DNA of 64,000 nucleotides from Arsenophonus sp045399315. Lineage in GTDB: Bacteria; Pseudomonadota; Gammaproteobacteria; Enterobacterales; Enterobacteriaceae. Below are positions 37,098-47,350 of this stretch, piece by piece. The position numbers were made by a program, and so were the translations under genes. Location of the stretch: positions 1-64,000 of the forward strand of contig DAYVGO010000002.1 in the NCBI GenBank assembly GCA_045399315.1, given 5' to 3'. Below the pieces are notes generated by a model. It was not told where the DNA came from. It made no database searches and worked only from the letters and a program-made list of their open reading frames with translations. Numbering within the stretch: the first letter of the stretch is position 1; each line of letters begins with the position of its first letter.

Positions 37098-37832
37098 ATG
37101 TTAGCTATTGTTCGTATTATTATTGTGATCATCTTTATAATAGTGGTTTGCGTGTTTGGTTGTTTTTATTGTTTATTCAGTCCAAGAGATCCACGGCATG
37201 TTATGCGGTTTGGCAGGCTATTTGGTAAATTATCTTATGTTTTTGGTATTACCTTTATTGATCGGGTGCCTCCTGAAGCTAAAGATTACGGTCCTAGTAT
37301 CTATATTGGCAATCACCAAAATAACTATGATATGGTGACTATGTCAAATGTGGTACAACCAAACACGGTTACTATTGGCAAAAAGAGCTTAGTATTTATC
37401 CCTTTTTTCGGTCAACTATATTGGTTGGCGGGTAATATTCTCATTGATCGTGCTAATCGTATTAAAGCTCACAATACTATTTCTCAGATTGTTCAGCAGA
37501 TTAAAGAAAGAAAAATTTCTGTTTGGATGTTTCCCGAGGGGACACGTAGTCGTGGACGAGGTTTACAGCCATTCAAAACCGGCGCATTTTATGCGGCAAT
37601 TACAGCCGGTGTGCCGATAGTACCAGTCTGTTTATCTAAAACAGAAGGTCGTATTAAACTCAATCGTTGGAATAATGGGATAGTAATTGTCGAAATGCTA
37701 CCGCCTATTGACACCAAAAAGTATAATCGGGAGAACGTGCGTGAATTGGCTGAGTATTGCCATGATTTATTAAAAGCTAAAATTGAAGAATTAAATAAAG
37801 AAGTTGCAGAAATTGAGCAAAAAATGAAATAG
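37098..37832 (+). CDS. plsC: 1-acyl-sn-glycerol-3-phosphate acyltransferase PlsC
   Basis: PlsC makes phosphatidic acid from lysophosphatidic acid in the inner membrane. ATG 37098 (MLAIVRIIIVIIFIIVV) starts with a membrane anchor and gives 244 residues. Motif I is NHQNNYD (HX4D), motif III is FPEGTRSRGRG, and motif IV is VPIVPVCLS. It lies between parC and ftsP as in E. coli. Confidence 0.97.
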   Translation: MLAIVRIIIVIIFIIVVCVFGCFYCLFSPRDPRHVMRFGRLFGKLSYVFGITFIDRVPPEAKDYGPSIYIGNHQNNYDMVTMSNVVQPNTVTIGKKSLVFIPFFGQLYWLAGNILIDRANRIKAHNTISQIVQQIKERKISVWMFPEGTRSRGRGLQPFKTGAFYAAITAGVPIVPVCLSKTEGRIKLNRWNNGIVIVEMLPPIDTKKYNRENVRELAEYCHDLLKAKIEELNKEVAEIEQKMK

Positions 37833-38048
37833 ATAAAATTTAAGTTTATTTTTTCTCATTAAATCAGTTTCTAAATTAACATATTTAACAACATGTTAAA
37901 ATTTGGAGTTATATTCAATCTGTAGCCATAGTCAAGTATAATTACTAGATGATTGTGATAACACAATTACTAGCGAATAGTAAGATAAGGATATTTCCTT
38001 GATGAACAGTAAATGGCGCTAGCTTATTAATGATTTTGTGGAGAGGAT

Positions 38049-39464
38049 ATGTCACTAAGTCGGCGTCGATTTCTTAAGCTATCAAGTATAGCGATGGGTG
38101 TGTCTATGCTTCCTGCTTCTGTTAGAGCAGAGAAAAATAAAGGGTACCCATTATTGCCAGTCCCGCCTTTATTGGAATCTCATTTTGGTCAACCGCTATT
38201 TCTTACGTTGAAAAAGTCTTATTGGTCTTTTGATGGTAACCATCGCATTAAAACTATTGGTTTTAATGGTTATTATTTGGGACCAACCATTCGAGTAGAA
38301 ACAGGTAGTGATTTGAAATTGGTATATAGTAATCGGCTTTCTGAAGAAGTTTCTATGACAGTCAGTGGCTTGCAAGTCCCTGGTACTCAAATTGGTGGGG
38401 CGGCTAGATTAATGTCATCCAATGTTGATTGGTCGCCAGTACTACCGATCCGCCAACCAGCGGCAACTTGTTGGTATCATGCTAATACACCAGGTCGGAT
38501 GGCAAGGCAAATCCATGATGGTTTAGTTGGTATGTGGATTGTTGCAGATAAAACCAGTAGCAATTTAAGTATCCCTAGTCATTATGGTATTGATGATTTT
38601 CCTATTATTTTACAAGATAAACGGCTAGATAGTTTTGGAACACCACACTATAAAGCGACAACTGAGGGTTTTTTAGGTGATACTCTATTAGTTAATGGTG
38701 TGCAGGAGCCATATATTAAAGTCGCTCGTGGCTGGATCCGCTTGCGATTACTTAATGTATCAAATTCGAGGCGTTATGTATTAGAAATAAGTGATAATCG
38801 GCCATTTTATCTGATTGGTAGTGATCAAGGGTTACTTCCAGCCCCGGTTAGTATCGAAAAATTACCCATGGCGCCTGGCGAGCGTAGAGAAGTTTTAATC
38901 GATATGTCCAACACAGAGATACTGACGATAACTGCTGGAAAAGCAGCCAGTATTATGGATCGTATTAAAGGACTTTTTGAACCGTCAGATTTACTCAGTT
39001 CAACCAAAGTCTTAACCATTTTTTCTTCAGGATTATTATCTTTGGTGACATACAACTTACCGCAGACCCTAGTTAATGACTCTATCGAGCTCACGTCGAC
39101 TATTCGTAATCGTGAAGTGACTCTTAGCAAACCTTTTGGTATTAATGGTATGATATGGGATGTAAATCGTATTGATTTAATCACCCAACAGGGAGCGTGG
39201 GAACGCTGGACAGTAAAAGCACTTGAACCTCAAGCATTCCATATCGAAGGTGTTCGTTTTAAAGTTATCAATCATAATGGTATTGTACCAGGACCAGAGG
39301 ATTACGGTTGGAAAGATACAGTTTGGATAAATGGATATAGTGAATTGTTAGTTAATATGCTACAACCATCTTATGATCATTTTCCTTTTTTGTATTTTAG
39401 TCAAAATTTAGAGAAAGCAGATAAAGGCTCGGTTGCGCAGATGGTGATCAATCCATCTACCTAA
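38049..39464 (+). CDS. ftsP: Cell division protein FtsP (SufI)
   Basis: FtsP is a periplasmic protein that stabilises the divisome under stress. The N-terminus MSLSRRRFLKLSSIAMGV is a Tat signal with the twin-Arg motif, cut near SVRAEKN. The rest resembles multicopper oxidases (three cupredoxin domains), but the Cys/His copper ligands expected in the last domain are missing (ending HFPFLYFSQNLE), as known for SufI. The 471 residues match E. coli (470). GAGAGGAT provides a strong ribosome binding site. Confidence 0.96.
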   Translation: MSLSRRRFLKLSSIAMGVSMLPASVRAEKNKGYPLLPVPPLLESHFGQPLFLTLKKSYWSFDGNHRIKTIGFNGYYLGPTIRVETGSDLKLVYSNRLSEEVSMTVSGLQVPGTQIGGAARLMSSNVDWSPVLPIRQPAATCWYHANTPGRMARQIHDGLVGMWIVADKTSSNLSIPSHYGIDDFPIILQDKRLDSFGTPHYKATTEGFLGDTLLVNGVQEPYIKVARGWIRLRLLNVSNSRRYVLEISDNRPFYLIGSDQGLLPAPVSIEKLPMAPGERREVLIDMSNTEILTITAGKAASIMDRIKGLFEPSDLLSSTKVLTIFSSGLLSLVTYNLPQTLVNDSIELTSTIRNREVTLSKPFGINGMIWDVNRIDLITQQGAWERWTVKALEPQAFHIEGVRFKVINHNGIVPGPEDYGWKDTVWINGYSELLVNMLQPSYDHFPFLYFSQNLEKADKGSVAQMVINPST

Positions 39465-39664
39465 TTTATTTCTTTAATATAGAATGCTTGAGTAGCCGTA
39501 TAAAAAAGTAATTGTATTATTTTATGTTTTTATTATTATTTAAAATTATCATATAATAGTAATAAATGATTTGATTATTTTTATAAAAATGTAGATTTAT
39601 CAAAAAGTGATTGGATCTTACATTTAGTGGATCCAATTTTCTATTATGCCAATATGGTGACCTA

Positions 39665-40153
39665 ATGAATATTAGTTTAATCGCAGCAATGGCGGCGGAT
39701 CAAGTGATTGGTATGGAAAATACCATGCCATGGATGTTATCCGGTGATTTAGCATGGTTTAAGCATAATACAATAAATAAGCCAGTTATAATTGGACGTA
39801 TAACTTATGAATCTATAGGCAAACCTTTACCTCAACGTTTGAATATTATTCTTAGCCATACTCATCCAGATACTGATGAAGACATTATATGGGTTAACTC
39901 AGTTGATAAGGCATTAGCCGCAGCAGGCGAAGCAGAAGAAGTGATGGTTATTGGTGGTGGAAAGATTTATGAATTATTTTTGCCGCGAGCCAATCGCCTT
40001 TATTTAACACATGTTGATGCAGAAGTGATTGGTGATACCTATTTTCCTGTTTATGAACCTGATGAGTGGGACTCGGTATTTACTGAATATCATGAAGCGG
40101 ATGAAAAAAATTCTCATAATTATTGTCTTGAGATATTAGAACGGCGCTCTTAA
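39665..40153 (+). CDS. folA: Dihydrofolate reductase
   Basis: FolA reduces dihydrofolate with NADPH. ATG 39665 (MNISLIAAMAADQVIGMEN) gives 162 residues. The Met20 loop GMENTMPW, the catalytic Asp (SGDLAWFK) and the cofactor loop VMVIGGGKIYELFLPRA are present. Compared with E. coli, several contact positions differ: Asn23 is Met, Pro25-Ala26 are Ser-Gly, and GRHTWESIG is GRITYESIG, which removes the His that contacts NADPH phosphate. Those changes could alter inhibitor or cofactor affinity. It lies next to apaH as in E. coli. Confidence 0.96.
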   Translation: MNISLIAAMAADQVIGMENTMPWMLSGDLAWFKHNTINKPVIIGRITYESIGKPLPQRLNIILSHTHPDTDEDIIWVNSVDKALAAAGEAEEVMVIGGGKIYELFLPRANRLYLTHVDAEVIGDTYFPVYEPDEWDSVFTEYHEADEKNSHNYCLEILERRS

Positions 40154-40179
40154 AGTTAACTTAGATTTATGCTGGTAAT

Positions 40180-40210
40180 AAAAAATCGAAGGATAATACT
40201 TCGGTTTTTT
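40180..40210. terminator. folA terminator
   Basis: AAAAAATCGAAG and CTTCGGTTTTTT form a 12-pair stem with one T-G pair around GATAATA, with A- and T-runs on the flanks. It ends folA transcription 30 bases past the stop. Confidence 0.85.
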
Positions 40211-40418
40211 ATTATTAATTTGAATTAGGTTATGTTAAATATATAAATAAAAATCAAATTTGTATTATTAGTTAAATAATTTAAGTAAAATATATTTTAA
40301 ATATCGTTTTATTTAAATGCATTTATAATCATTATTTCAGTAATAGTAAAAACAAAATTAATTTATGTATTGGTTATATTCTATTTTATGTTATATAACA
40401 GCATAAAAATTATGTCGG

Positions 40419-41237
40419 TTATTGTCTTGCGAATGCAGCTTGACTAAAATATTCTTTATCCTCCCAGCGAAGTAAAGTAAGTTTTCCGCTCCAACAACAA
40501 CCTGTATCCAGCCCATAAATACCTTCAGGTGTTCCTTTCCCTTCTAGGGAAGCCCAATGACCAAAAATAATGGCATACCTTTGTGGTATTTTTCGCGGTA
40601 GATCAAACCAAGGTTTCAACGGTGGCGGGGTGTTTTCAGGTTTATTTTTCCAAGTCATATTTAACTGACCGTCAGGCAGACAATAGCGCATGCGTGTTAG
40701 AGCATTAGTGCTAAAACGTAAACGGGATAATCCGGTTAGTTTGGGTGACCAGTCATTTGGTATATCACCATACATAGAATCGATAAATAGAGGGTAGCTA
40801 TCACTACTCAGAATGGCTTCTACTTCTTTAGCACACATTTGAGCCGTTGCTAAGTCCCATTGTGGCGTGATGCCCGCGTGTGCCATGACGATTTTTTTCT
40901 TATCATCAACTTGTAATAACGGTTGGTGTCGTAACCAATTAACTAATTCATCAGCATCAGGTGCTACGAGTAATTTTTTCAGTTTGTCTTTGGGTTTATT
41001 ATGGCTAATGTTGGCATATACACCAATAAGATGGAGATCATGATTACCAAGCACCATTCTGACGGATGTGCCTAATGCTTTAATGTAACGTAAAACTTTA
41101 AGTGAATCTGGACCACGAGCAACGAGATCACCGGTAAGCCATAAAACATCTTTTTGTGGATCAAATTTTACCTGCTTGAGCAGTGCTCTAAGTTCGCGAT
41201 AACAACCATGAATATCACCTATAAGATAAGTAAACAT
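40419..41237 (-). CDS. apaH: Bis(5'-nucleosyl)-tetraphosphatase, symmetrical
   Basis: ApaH splits Ap4A into two ADP and removes Np4 caps from RNA. The 272-residue protein has the metallophosphoesterase series GDIHGCYRELRAL, TGDLVARGPDS, LGNHDLHL, MAHAGITPQWD and IFGHWASLEG. It starts two bases after the apaG stop. It is the last gene of the lptD-surA-pdxA-rsmA-apaG-apaH cluster. Confidence 0.97.
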   Translation of the reverse strand: MFTYLIGDIHGCYRELRALLKQVKFDPQKDVLWLTGDLVARGPDSLKVLRYIKALGTSVRMVLGNHDLHLIGVYANISHNKPKDKLKKLLVAPDADELVNWLRHQPLLQVDDKKKIVMAHAGITPQWDLATAQMCAKEVEAILSSDSYPLFIDSMYGDIPNDWSPKLTGLSRLRFSTNALTRMRYCLPDGQLNMTWKNKPENTPPPLKPWFDLPRKIPQRYAIIFGHWASLEGKGTPEGIYGLDTGCCWSGKLTLLRWEDKEYFSQAAFARQ

Positions 41238-41239
41238 AA

Positions 41240-41617
41240 TTAGTTTATAAGTGTTGGGGTAGCAAGACGAAAGACTGGAATATCAACATAAAAATTTTTA
41301 CCATCATGATTTAGCATAATATAATGACCTTCCATGGTTCCCATAGGTGTTTCTATAATAGCACCACTTATGTGACGGTATTCGGCTCCTGGTTGAATGA
41401 CGGGTTGCTCTCCGACCACACCCTGGCCTTGTACTTCAGTTTGTTTACCATTACTATTGGTAATTAACCAATAGCGGCTTATAAGCTGTACAGGAGTACG
41501 ACCGAGATTACGAATAGAAATTGTGTAAGCAAAAACAAATCTGGCTTCTTCAGGTGAAGATTGATTTTCAATATAGACACTTTGAGCTTGTATATAGATG
41601 TTAGGTTCATTTAGCAT
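41240..41617 (-). CDS. apaG: ApaG domain protein
   Basis: ApaG is a fibronectin-like single-domain protein of uncertain biochemical role. ATG 41617 (MLNEPNIYIQAQSVYIENQS) gives 125 residues, as in E. coli; an upstream ATG at 41638 would overlap rsmA and is not conserved. The core ETPMGTMEGHYIMLNHDGKN is well conserved. It lies between rsmA and apaH. Confidence 0.95.
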   Translation of the reverse strand: MLNEPNIYIQAQSVYIENQSSPEEARFVFAYTISIRNLGRTPVQLISRYWLITNSNGKQTEVQGQGVVGEQPVIQPGAEYRHISGAIIETPMGTMEGHYIMLNHDGKNFYVDIPVFRLATPTLIN

Positions 41618-41640
41618 AGTGCCCCCAAAGTTTATCACTA

Positions 41641-42450
41641 TCAGATTGCGGTTTTAGCCAATTTGTTGGCTAACTTACAATAATTTTCAACCGAAATATT
41701 TTCAGCGCGACTATTTGGATCAATACCTAGTTGTTCAAAATCCTGCACGCTGAAAAAGTCACTTAAACTATTACGAATGGTCTTACGTCGTTGATTAAAT
41801 GCTTGTGTTGTAATACGACTCAATAATTTGACATCACAAATAGGGTAAGGGTTTCGTTGATGAGGAGTTAAACGCACGACAGCTGAATCCACTTTTGGTG
41901 CTGGTGTAAAAGCCGAAGGTGGTACTGCTAAAATGGGGATTATCTGACAGTAATATTGAGCCATAACGCTAAGGCGACCGTATGCTTTAGTATCTGGTCC
42001 TGCCATTAAGCGGTTAACAACTTCTTTTTGTAGCATAAAGTTCATGTCAGCGATAGCATTAGTATAAGTAAAAAGATGGAACATTAAAGGGGTTGAAATA
42101 TTGTAGGGAAGATTGCCGAATACTCTAAGCGGTTGACCTTTTTCCTGTGCTATCGCGCCAAAATCAATCATCATTGCATCGTTTTGTATAATTGTTGACT
42201 TAGTGCTAAGCTCAGGATGGGCTGCTAAGCGGGCAGCAAGATCGCGATCTAACTCGACTACTGTCATATTCTCTATGTGTTCACTAACAGGTAGTGTTAG
42301 TGCGCCTAAACCTGGACCTATTTCAACAATGGCTTGATCAGGTTTTGGATTAAAAGCAGTAACAATATTGTCAATAATAAATGGATCAGTTAAAAAATTT
42401 TGCCCAAAACGCTTACGGGCAAAATGCCCTTGATGGATTTGTTTATTCAT
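41641..42450 (-). CDS. rsmA: 16S rRNA dimethyladenosine transferase RsmA (KsgA)
   Basis: RsmA dimethylates A1518 and A1519 near the 3' end of 16S rRNA, a late check in 30S assembly. The 269-residue protein opens HFARKRFGQNFLTDPFIID, has the AdoMet motif IVEIGPGLGALTLPV, the catalytic FGNLPYNISTPLMFHL, and QAFNQRRKTIRNSL near the end. Its start overlaps the pdxA stop by eight bases. Confidence 0.98.
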   Translation of the reverse strand: MNKQIHQGHFARKRFGQNFLTDPFIIDNIVTAFNPKPDQAIVEIGPGLGALTLPVSEHIENMTVVELDRDLAARLAAHPELSTKSTIIQNDAMMIDFGAIAQEKGQPLRVFGNLPYNISTPLMFHLFTYTNAIADMNFMLQKEVVNRLMAGPDTKAYGRLSVMAQYYCQIIPILAVPPSAFTPAPKVDSAVVRLTPHQRNPYPICDVKLLSRITTQAFNQRRKTIRNSLSDFFSVQDFEQLGIDPNSRAENISVENYCKLANKLAKTAI

Positions 42451-43438
42451 TGTTATTTTGTATCATACTAATAGCTAATTTTAAGGCAGTTATAAAACTG
42501 TTTGCATTTACTTGCGCAGTCCCAGCTAGCTCTATCACTGTACCATGGTCAACTGATGTGCGGATAAACGGCAAGCCTAAAGTAATATTTACCGCCTGAC
42601 CAAAACCTTGATATTTTAGCACAGGAAGACCTTGATCGTGATACATCGCTAAGATCACATCAGCTTGAGCCAAATATTTTGGTTGAAATAGGCTATCAGC
42701 CGAAAAAGGGCCATATAGTTGCAATCCCTCATCTCTCAATTTCTTAACAACAGGGATGATGGTGTCGATTTCTTCATGCCCCATATGACCACCCTCGCCG
42801 GCATGGGGATTTAATCCACAAATATAAATAGCCGGAGTTTTGATGCCAAATTTGGATTTTAATTCGGCATTTAAAATATAAATAACTTCTTGGAGGCTAG
42901 CGAAAGTAATCGCCTGTGGAACCTGTTTAAGGGGTAAATGGGTTGTAGCAAGAGCAACACGTAATGTTTCTGTGGCTAACATCATAACGACTTTTTTAAC
43001 TTTGCTTCTGTCAGCCAAAAATTCGGTATGTCCAGTAAAACAGATGCCTGCATCATTGATGATCCCTTTATGAACAGGGCCGGTGACTAATGCTGAAAAT
43101 TCACCGGTCATACAGCCATCACAAGCACGGCAAAGAGTTTCTATTACATAGGTGCTATTTTGTTTATTAAGTTGACCTGCTTTAACCGGTGTGGGTAATT
43201 TTATAGGTAAAACTGCCAAGGTTTTGGCAGCTTGGGCTTTATTCGCTGAGTTAGGTGAATATAGGGTTAAACCTAATTCCAAGCCAAGTTGATTAGCTCG
43301 CTTTTTCAGCAGGTCTGGATCAGCACAAGCAACTAATCTAACTGGCCAATCATGTTGGGCTATTTGGATTAAAAGATCAGGTCCTACCCCGGCGGGTTCA
43401 CCAGGGGTGAGAACAATAGTATTAGTTGTTTTTTCCAT
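42443..43438 (-). CDS. pdxA: 4-hydroxythreonine-4-phosphate dehydrogenase
   Basis: PdxA oxidises 4-phosphohydroxy-threonine in pyridoxal phosphate synthesis. The 331-residue protein starts MEKTTNTIVLTPGEPAGVGP, has the metal-site His in GICFTGHTEFLA, ALATTHLPLKQVP, and the segment ICGLNPHAGEGGHMGHEEID, then MYHDQGLPVLKYQGFG. Length is that of E. coli (329). It is coupled to rsmA by an eight-base overlap and follows surA by five bases. Confidence 0.97.
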   Translation of the reverse strand: MEKTTNTIVLTPGEPAGVGPDLLIQIAQHDWPVRLVACADPDLLKKRANQLGLELGLTLYSPNSANKAQAAKTLAVLPIKLPTPVKAGQLNKQNSTYVIETLCRACDGCMTGEFSALVTGPVHKGIINDAGICFTGHTEFLADRSKVKKVVMMLATETLRVALATTHLPLKQVPQAITFASLQEVIYILNAELKSKFGIKTPAIYICGLNPHAGEGGHMGHEEIDTIIPVVKKLRDEGLQLYGPFSADSLFQPKYLAQADVILAMYHDQGLPVLKYQGFGQAVNITLGLPFIRTSVDHGTVIELAGTAQVNANSFITALKLAISMIQNNNE

Positions 43439-43443
43439 AGAGA

Positions 43444-44745
43444 TTATTGTCTATCACTACCATTAAGAATTTTTACATAGGCAGATGCGCGTTGTTCTTG
43501 CATCCAAATTTGTGCTTCTTCATTAAATTTACGATTAAATAATAGACGATATGCATGATCTTTTTGGGCTACATCAGTTTTATCTACTTGGCGAATATCT
43601 TCTAGCTGAATAAGATGCCAACCAAAAGAAGAGTGGATCGGTTGACTTATTTCACCTTTACTTAAACGCATTAAGCCGTCACGGAATGCTGGATCATAAA
43701 CATTGGGCATATTCCAACCAAGTTCACCACCACGTAATGCAGAACTAGGATCTTGAGAGTATTTTTTGGCTGCTTCGGCAAAGCTAATTTGACCAGTTTT
43801 AATTTGCTGCGCAATTTGTTGTATTTTGGCATATGCCTGTTCGTTATTCATGATCGGTGAGAGCTTAATGAGAATATGGCGAGTTTTCACTTCGGTGACC
43901 GAAATTGGCCTATTGCCACTTTGTATATCATTAAGTTTTAGGATATGGAATCCGACACTAGAACGTATAGGTCCAATGATATCAGCTTTTTTGGCATGCT
44001 GAATTTGTTGAGCAAAAACGGTTGGCAGTTCTTCAATTTTATTCCAACCCATTTGTCCACCTTTCAAGGCATTAGGATCGGCAGAGTAAGTAATAGCAAG
44101 CTTACCAAAATCAGCACCTTGTTTTAATTGCGCCATAATTTCATTAACTGTATCCGTTGCTGATTGACTTTGTTCATTAGTCGGATTTTCTGGCAATGGG
44201 ATCAAAATATGGCTTAAGTTAACATTAGCATCTTGGCCAGCTTGTGAATTAAGTTGTGCCGCAAGGGAATCGACTTCTTGTGGTAGGATGGTGATCCGCC
44301 GCCGAACTTCGTTATTACGTACTTCCGCGATCATCATTTCTCTACGAACATCATTACGGTAATTTTCTAAACTGATACCATCCATCGACAATCGTTGCTG
44401 TAATTGACCGACAGTTAGGCCATTTTGTGCTGCAATATTAGCAATAGTCACATCTATTGCTTGATCAGGGATCTGGATCTGCATTTTTTGGGCTATTTGC
44501 AGAATAATTTTGTCTATAATCAAGCGTTCTAATATTTTGTGACGTAAGGCATTTTCATCAGGAATTTGCTGTCCTGCATTTCTGGCATTTATTTTTACTG
44601 TATCCAGCATCTTATCAACGTCACTTTGAAGTACAACGCCATCGTTAACGATAGCAGTTACTTTATCAAGTTGCTGTGGTGCTGCTAGCGTGCTAGTACT
44701 GACTGTGAACAACAAGCCAACAATTAGTTTTCTCCAATTATTCAT
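43444..44745 (-). CDS. surA: Periplasmic chaperone and peptidyl-prolyl isomerase SurA
   Basis: SurA carries outer-membrane proteins such as LptD through the periplasm. The 433-residue protein has a signal peptide ending STLAAPQQ, the N-terminal chaperone domain, two parvulin domains (NLSHILIPLPENP with GGQMGWNKIEELP, and TRHILIKLSPIM with GGELGWNMPNVYD), and the C-terminal helix NRKFNEEAQIWMQEQRASAY. It is directly downstream of its client gene lptD. Confidence 0.98.
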   Translation of the reverse strand: MNNWRKLIVGLLFTVSTSTLAAPQQLDKVTAIVNDGVVLQSDVDKMLDTVKINARNAGQQIPDENALRHKILERLIIDKIILQIAQKMQIQIPDQAIDVTIANIAAQNGLTVGQLQQRLSMDGISLENYRNDVRREMMIAEVRNNEVRRRITILPQEVDSLAAQLNSQAGQDANVNLSHILIPLPENPTNEQSQSATDTVNEIMAQLKQGADFGKLAITYSADPNALKGGQMGWNKIEELPTVFAQQIQHAKKADIIGPIRSSVGFHILKLNDIQSGNRPISVTEVKTRHILIKLSPIMNNEQAYAKIQQIAQQIKTGQISFAEAAKKYSQDPSSALRGGELGWNMPNVYDPAFRDGLMRLSKGEISQPIHSSFGWHLIQLEDIRQVDKTDVAQKDHAYRLLFNRKFNEEAQIWMQEQRASAYVKILNGSDRQ

Positions 44746-44828
44746 AAAATTCTCATTATGTTCGATTATATTATGGTTTGATCATATTTCAGGTTTCATC
44801 TATTTAATAGATAAAAATATCAATTTTA

Positions 44829-47171
44829 TTAGAAGACTCGTTGATAAGGTAAAATACCATTAGCAAGCATATCCTGACTTCCCAAATTATGATTATTATT
44901 AAGGCCTCTTAGTTCCACATTGATTGACCATTGATTATCATAGTCGCTACTGAATTTTTGTTGTTGCCAACCAACAATCTTGCGCTCATAGCCCATATTA
45001 ATTGACCAGCAGCAAGTACTATATTGTAAACCGATTAATCGACTTGCCGGTTGTTTTTTTTTCATATCATAATGGTATGAGCCAACAAAGCCCCATTGAT
45101 CACCTAAAGGCCAACTAACTACAGCTCCTATTTGAGAAATTCCTTTTTGGAAGGCGGGCGCGTTTTTAACGGTTGCTTGAATATAATCGCGATAGACAAA
45201 GCGATAATTTAGCTGTACCAAACGATCTGAATCCAGGCGATATTCTGTGATAACATTGCCCATGGTAATGTCACCCAGACGTCTATCATACTGGAGTCCG
45301 CCACGCAGTCCCCAGTTATCTTTTAGTCGTAAATAGGCATCACCTGCCCATAATAATGAACCAGTATTACTTTTATCTTCAATAGGTAATTTTGAGTCTT
45401 CCGTTCTGGGACTCTCAAAATGGTATATTTGACCGACCGAAAAATTAAAGCGTTCGGTTAATTCTTCATCATAAATACGAGTAGTGATACCGGTCGTTAA
45501 TTGGTTAGCAGAGGCTATACGATCTAGCCCACTATAGATACGGTTACGAAATAAACCGTTATAGTCAGCCTGTAATAAAGATGAATCATAATTATTAATA
45601 TCGCTTTGATCGCGATATGGTACATAAAGATATTGAACTCGAGGCTCTAACGTTTGTATATAATTATTATTTATCAGCAAATCACGTTCAAAAATCATTT
45701 TTGCATCAGAAGTTACCGAGGGTAAGATGCGCATAACATGTTTTTTTAGCTTACTGTTAGCCAGATTGACAGGAATATCTTGATCATAGTAAGTTGCCAT
45801 CACCTTTACGGTGTTGTTAATACTCGCCCAATCATTTGATAATGGCAGATTTAGTTCTGGTTCAACATGTAAGCGTGTCGCATCAGGATTGTTAGCGCCA
45901 ACACTGGTGATACGAGCGGCTTGGCCGTAGGTTTTCAGATCAAATGACCCAAGATCGTATTTATAATAGTTAAGGTCTAATTGCGGTTCAGTTTTGTAAG
46001 CTTTTTTATTCGGTGAATCAACAAAAACCTGAAATTGTTTATGTGTTAAAGTTGCATTCCAGTTAGGTTGTGCATAACCGACACTAAATTTCTGGGTGGC
46101 ATAGCCGTCAGTACTTTTACCATATTTAGAGGGAAAATCGGTGAAGTACTTATCATCACTGATTTTTGTGTAATCGACATTAAAACGCCATATTCGATCA
46201 AGTACGCCCGAATGGTTCCAATAAAACAGCCAGCGATCATCACTATTACGAACAGGATACTTGTTACTATTTTTATCTTTAATATAGCTGCGATCGTGCT
46301 TTAGCCAATCTAAGGCAATAGTGCCTGCTCTGGCAATAGTTAGATAACGAAATTCGTTATTTAGTTTTACCCCACGAAAAGTCATAAATTGTGGTGTAAT
46401 GGTTGCATCGTAATTAGGCGCAATATTCCAATAAAAGGGTAACGAGAAGTCTAAGCCTGAACCTTTAGAGTAACTACCATTCGGTAGTAAAAAACCGGAA
46501 CGGCGCTTATTGCCAATGGGTAATTGTAAATAAGGGCTATAAAAAACCGGCACATTGGCAATGCGAAAACGAGCATTCCATATTTCGGCAACTTGTTCTT
46601 CACGATCTAAAATAACTTCTGAACCGACAACACTCCAACTATCATTACCTGGAAGGCAGGCAGTGAACATGCCTTTTTCTAAAATGGTATAACGATTTTC
46701 ATCACGTAATTTCATTTTATTTGCATAGCCGCGACCTTGACGTCCTACTAGCAAATAGTCACCTTTTTCAACATCGGTATCTTTATTACTGAGATTTGAC
46801 CAAGCTTTTGGTCCTTTCAGGATAATTTGTGGATCATCATAATGTACATTTCCTGTCGCAACTACCGTACGCAATGGTTTCTGACTGGTAGTCGCTTTTT
46901 GGGTCAATTTAACTTCATCGGCGGTGAGGGTCTGGTTACCTTGTTGAATATCTACGTTACCTTTATACTCGATGAAATGAGGATATTCACCAACCACATC
47001 TTTTGCGGTGATATGGATAGGGAGATCATTGGGATTACCTTTCACGATTGGTTTAGTATATGTCGGTACCCCTAACATGCATTGTTCTGTTAGATCAGCA
47101 TGGGCCTGTTGGCTATGAACGGCTAGCCACATCATGGTAGCAAGTAGTGTCGGGTGACTTTTTTTCATCAT
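44829..47171 (-). CDS. lptD: LPS-assembly protein LptD
   Basis: LptD with LptE inserts LPS into the outer leaflet. ATG 47171 (MMKKSHPTLLATMMWLAVHS) gives a signal peptide ending QQAHA and about 780 residues. The N-terminal beta-jellyroll (PIHITAKDVVGEYPHFIEYK) is followed by the large beta-barrel. Four cysteines are placed as in E. coli (TEQCMLG, FTACLPGN and the CC pair in YSTCCWSI), so the essential disulfide pattern is possible. Its retention with surA and hldE shows that LPS export is still required. It is divergent from djlA. Confidence 0.97.
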   Translation of the reverse strand: MMKKSHPTLLATMMWLAVHSQQAHADLTEQCMLGVPTYTKPIVKGNPNDLPIHITAKDVVGEYPHFIEYKGNVDIQQGNQTLTADEVKLTQKATTSQKPLRTVVATGNVHYDDPQIILKGPKAWSNLSNKDTDVEKGDYLLVGRQGRGYANKMKLRDENRYTILEKGMFTACLPGNDSWSVVGSEVILDREEQVAEIWNARFRIANVPVFYSPYLQLPIGNKRRSGFLLPNGSYSKGSGLDFSLPFYWNIAPNYDATITPQFMTFRGVKLNNEFRYLTIARAGTIALDWLKHDRSYIKDKNSNKYPVRNSDDRWLFYWNHSGVLDRIWRFNVDYTKISDDKYFTDFPSKYGKSTDGYATQKFSVGYAQPNWNATLTHKQFQVFVDSPNKKAYKTEPQLDLNYYKYDLGSFDLKTYGQAARITSVGANNPDATRLHVEPELNLPLSNDWASINNTVKVMATYYDQDIPVNLANSKLKKHVMRILPSVTSDAKMIFERDLLINNNYIQTLEPRVQYLYVPYRDQSDINNYDSSLLQADYNGLFRNRIYSGLDRIASANQLTTGITTRIYDEELTERFNFSVGQIYHFESPRTEDSKLPIEDKSNTGSLLWAGDAYLRLKDNWGLRGGLQYDRRLGDITMGNVITEYRLDSDRLVQLNYRFVYRDYIQATVKNAPAFQKGISQIGAVVSWPLGDQWGFVGSYHYDMKKKQPASRLIGLQYSTCCWSINMGYERKIVGWQQQKFSSDYDNQWSINVELRGLNNNHNLGSQDMLANGILPYQRVF

Positions 47172-47350
47172 TCTGTATGTAGTTCCTTCATCGATATTAT
47201 CGTGTAGGCAAAAGTTCAACAATTAACGTACTTAACGATACTTGTCTGTATAAAATCATCAGTTATATATTCAGGTTATTAGGCACAGAGTAGAATGAGT
47301 AGTATAATAATGCAAAATTGTACTCAGGGCATTGGGGAATTGAGAAGTTT

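Noticed and set aside
46068..46304. 78-codon frame antisense to lptD
   Set aside because: It is a shadow of the LptD coding sequence; codon pattern and homology belong to the minus strand.
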